8,013 nt of DNA from assembly GCA_937907405.1 (NCBI GenBank), contig CALCIC010000697.1, forward strand, positions 1 to 8,013. The letters run 5' to 3'. Positions 6,813 to 8,013 of the stretch are shown here, piece after piece (position 1 is the stretch's first letter; the number at the start of each line of letters is the position of its first letter). Under the pieces are notes generated by a model. It made no database searches. It worked only from the letters and a program-made list of their open reading frames with translations, and was not told where the DNA came from. Origin of the DNA: an uncultured Isosphaeraceae bacterium (GTDB lineage Bacteria > Planctomycetota > Planctomycetia > Isosphaerales > Isosphaeraceae). A program made the translations under genes and the position numbers.

Positions 6813-7388
6813 TCAACCTGAAGGCGGGCGATCGGGGTCCGCCATCTCGGCGTACAGCCAGGCCCTGGCGAACGTCCAGTACCGCTCGGCGGTCGCCAGG
6901 GAGATTCCCAGGACCTGAGCCGTCTCCGCCATGGTGAGCCCCGCGAAGAAGCGGAGCTTGACCACCTCGGCCCGGACGGGGTCCCGGGCGGCGAGCCGGG
7001 TAAGCACCTCGTCCAGGGCGAGCAAGTCGTCGGAGGGGGCTTCGGTGAGCAGACAGCCATCGTCGAGTTCGCCTCGCGCGCGACCTCCGCCATGCCGGAT
7101 TCGATTCTTCCGCCGCGCGGCCTCAACCAGGATGCGCCGCATGGCCTCGGCGGCCGCGGCGAAGAAGTGGCCGCGGCTGTTCCAGGTCCAGGCGTCTTTG
7201 TCTCCGACGAGCCGAAGATAAGCCTCGTGCACGAGCGCGGTCGCCTGGAGCGTCTGTCCCGGCTTTTCCATCGCCAACCGCTGGGCCGCCAGCTTGCGCA
7301 ACTCCTCGTAGACCAGCGGCAGGAGACCTTCGGCCGCCGTTGGATCGCCCTGCTCGACGGCCGACAGAATGCGAGTGACGTCGTTCAT
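6813..7388 (-). CDS. ECF-type RNA polymerase sigma factor (TIGR02999-like)
   Basis: A 191-residue alternative sigma factor that would direct RNA polymerase to a specific promoter set. Region 2 runs from about 5 to 95 and includes the family-typical QATALVHEAYLRL (48-60) and HFFAAAAEAMRRILVEAARR (74-93). A variable linker with a Gly/Arg-rich patch (about 97-107) follows, then region 4 with an ALDEVLTRL stretch (124-132) and a helix-turn-helix at LTMAETAQVLGIS (151-163) plus ATAERYWTFARAWL (165-178). These features fit the TIGR02999 sigma group, abundant in planctomycetes and often next to Ser/Thr kinases. The ATG at 7388 has only a weak GGTGA sequence upstream. The kinase begins 77 bases after its end on the same strand, so co-transcription is likely. 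No anti-sigma factor with a recognisable zinc motif is present, consistent with control by the kinase. Confidence 0.92.
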   Translation of the reverse strand: MNDVTRILSAVEQGDPTAAEGLLPLVYEELRKLAAQRLAMEKPGQTLQATALVHEAYLRLVGDKDAWTWNSRGHFFAAAAEAMRRILVEAARRKNRIRHGGGRARGELDDGCLLTEAPSDDLLALDEVLTRLAARDPVRAEVVKLRFFAGLTMAETAQVLGISLATAERYWTFARAWLYAEMADPDRPPSG

Positions 7389-7543
7389 CAGCGATCACCG
7401 CGGGGTAAGTATGATCCGGCGCACCCTGGTCGCTTCTGAAGACCCGTCGCTCGGATCACCTCGCGGCCCAGCCCGGGTGGATAAGGGACCTTTTTACTTT
7501 AGAATAATCACGACCCATTTCGAAGAGATGATTCCATCCAAGA

Positions 7544-7566
7544 CGCGTCGCTCTCAGGGCGACGCG
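7544..7566. repeat. 8-bp inverted repeat (hairpin) upstream of the sigma gene
   Basis: CGCGTCGC (7544-7551) and GCGACGCG (7559-7566) are perfect complements with a seven-base loop. There is no T run on either side, so a terminator is unlikely. It lies about 155 bases upstream of the sigma factor start and could be an operator or leader hairpin. In DNA this GC-rich an eight-base pair could also be chance. Confidence 0.35.
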
Positions 7567-7683
7567 AGACGACCATCATGTCTGGTTATCCAATCAGTTG
7601 ATTTTAAGACCGCGGGAGTATTGCTCGGCGGAAGTCAGGCCGGACGGAAGGACCAAGAAGGGATCAGGAACGAATGGCACTCG

Positions 7684-7713
7684 GGGGGACCGTGTGGCGG
7701 GGGACCGTGTGGC
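7684..7713. repeat. Two exact tandem copies of a 15-bp unit
   Basis: GGGGGACCGTGTGGC occurs at 7684-7698 and again immediately at 7699-7713. A perfect 15-base tandem duplication in non-coding DNA may be a slippage product or a paired protein-binding site. The unit is not found elsewhere in the window by eye. Confidence 0.75.
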
Positions 7714-7844
7714 CGCGCACTGAAGTGAGGAACGACAGGGCGAAACGGACGGCTGGTTTTTCGTCCCAACCTCCCAGTTCTGCACGCCCGAGGCACGTGG
7801 CGCAGAGCCCCACGTTGCCGGATCGGCTGGCCTGGTTCGTCGGT

Positions 7845-8013
7845 ATCTGAGATGATCATGGTGAATCGTTGATCTCCGCCGTCGCTGGAGTGGAGGGCCC
7901 CGTCATGAGCACGTCGACCCCGGGCGCGCGACCGTCGACGCCAAGGCCGATCGATCTGGAATACCCCGACCGCGACGGAAAGCCGATGTCGGACAACACG
8001 CTCCAGTTCAAGT
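7845..8013 (+). repeat. Right arm of the large inverted repeat (Uma2 gene start plus leader)
   Basis: This stretch is the inverted counterpart of 1-169: the last 55 bases of the window are the exact reverse complement of its first 55. Differences in the coding part are mostly at third codon positions, so both copies appear to have stayed under protein-level selection after duplication. The strongest divergence is just before the ATG, where this copy has an open GGAG-T-GGAGGG stretch instead of the left copy's self-complementary one. The arm likely continues past the window. Confidence 0.9.
7905..8013 (+). CDS. Uma2-family (DUF820) protein, N-terminal fragment, right copy
   Basis: An ATG at 7905 opens 36 complete codons that run off the right edge. 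The peptide starts MSTSTPGARPSTPRP and continues IDLEYPDRDGKPMSDNTLQF, identical to the left copy except for Ser11. GGAGGG (7892-7897) lies seven bases upstream, a strong ribosome-binding site that fixes the start. The D-GKPM-NT-QF pattern resembles planctomycete Uma2-family proteins, with a PD-(D/E)XK nuclease-like fold; the catalytic residues would be beyond the window. The divergent orientation relative to the left copy makes a simple tandem duplication unlikely and points to an inverted duplication or to rearrangement between dispersed copies. Confidence 0.68.
   Translation, partial: MSTSTPGARPSTPRPIDLEYPDRDGKPMSDNTLQFK

Larger units (their letters stand above)
7389..7904. other. Gene-free region between the sigma factor and the right Uma2 gene
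   Basis: This 516-base stretch holds the divergent upstream regions of the sigma-kinase operon (leftward) and the right Uma2 gene (rightward). I see no convincing coding sequence: the short open frames on both strands are low-complexity Arg/Pro/Ser products typical of high-GC DNA. It contains an AT-rich patch at 7491-7510, unusual for this DNA and a plausible promoter area, a hairpin at 7544-7566, and a tandem repeat at 7684-7713. From 7845 onward it belongs to the inverted repeat. No confident -35/-10 pair was found. Confidence 0.6.

Noticed and set aside
5956..6918. Rightward open frame of 320 codons across the kinase domain and into the sigma gene
   Set aside because: It is antisense to the catalytic motifs of the kinase, spans two real genes and has no recognisable motif or ribosome-binding site.
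7369..7728. Possible small gene in the gap upstream of the right Uma2 gene
   Set aside because: It overlaps the sigma factor start, runs through the hairpin and the tandem repeat, and encodes no recognisable or balanced protein.
1..8013. Classical transposon with terminal inverted repeats
   Set aside because: The repeats are coding starts of Uma2 genes with leaders, point outward, and enclose no transposase or integrase. No target-site duplication can be examined because the window ends inside the repeats.

Overview
The window is high-GC bacterial DNA that looks like a planctomycete, most likely from the Isosphaeraceae/Gemmataceae side. This is an inference from gene content. The signs are a TIGR02999-type ECF sigma factor directly upstream of a long PknB-like kinase with a TPR tail, Uma2-family proteins with the planctomycete-style N-terminus (D-GKPM-NT-QF), and a pyrophosphate-type phosphofructokinase. 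No genome comparison was possible.

Layout, left to right. Bases 1-109 hold the first 36 codons of a Uma2-family protein running leftward off the window. A rightward pair follows: a PPi-dependent 6-phosphofructokinase (310-1608) and, 25 bases later, an AGE/RENBP-type N-acylglucosamine 2-epimerase (1634-2872). These form a small sugar-metabolism operon. Three leftward genes face it: an ECF sigma factor (7388-6813), a 986-residue membrane-anchored Ser/Thr kinase with TPRs (6735-3775), and an unrecognised small exported protein (3492-2965). Sigma factor and kinase form a likely signalling operon. The exported protein lies 282 bases beyond the kinase and may or may not be part of it. A gene-free stretch (7389-7904) separates the sigma factor from a second Uma2-family gene, which starts at 7905 and runs rightward off the window.

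The most striking feature is at the ends. The two Uma2 fragments are near-identical inverted copies (102 of 109 coding bases match, the outermost 55 perfectly), and the similarity continues into their leaders. The two genes point outward, so about 7.7 kb of metabolic and signalling genes sits between divergent paralogues. The window ends lie inside the repeats, so their full length, and whether they bound a mobile or invertible segment, cannot be seen. No transposase, integrase, tRNA, rRNA or CRISPR array was found.

The two copies differ at the translation start: the left one has its Shine-Dalgarno sequence inside a self-complementary stretch, the right one has an open one. The kinase ribosome-binding site is also partly inside a strong predicted stem. 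The genes themselves belong to known families, apart from the exported protein. The less ordinary observations are the inverted Uma2 duplication, the leader structures and the unassigned exported protein.
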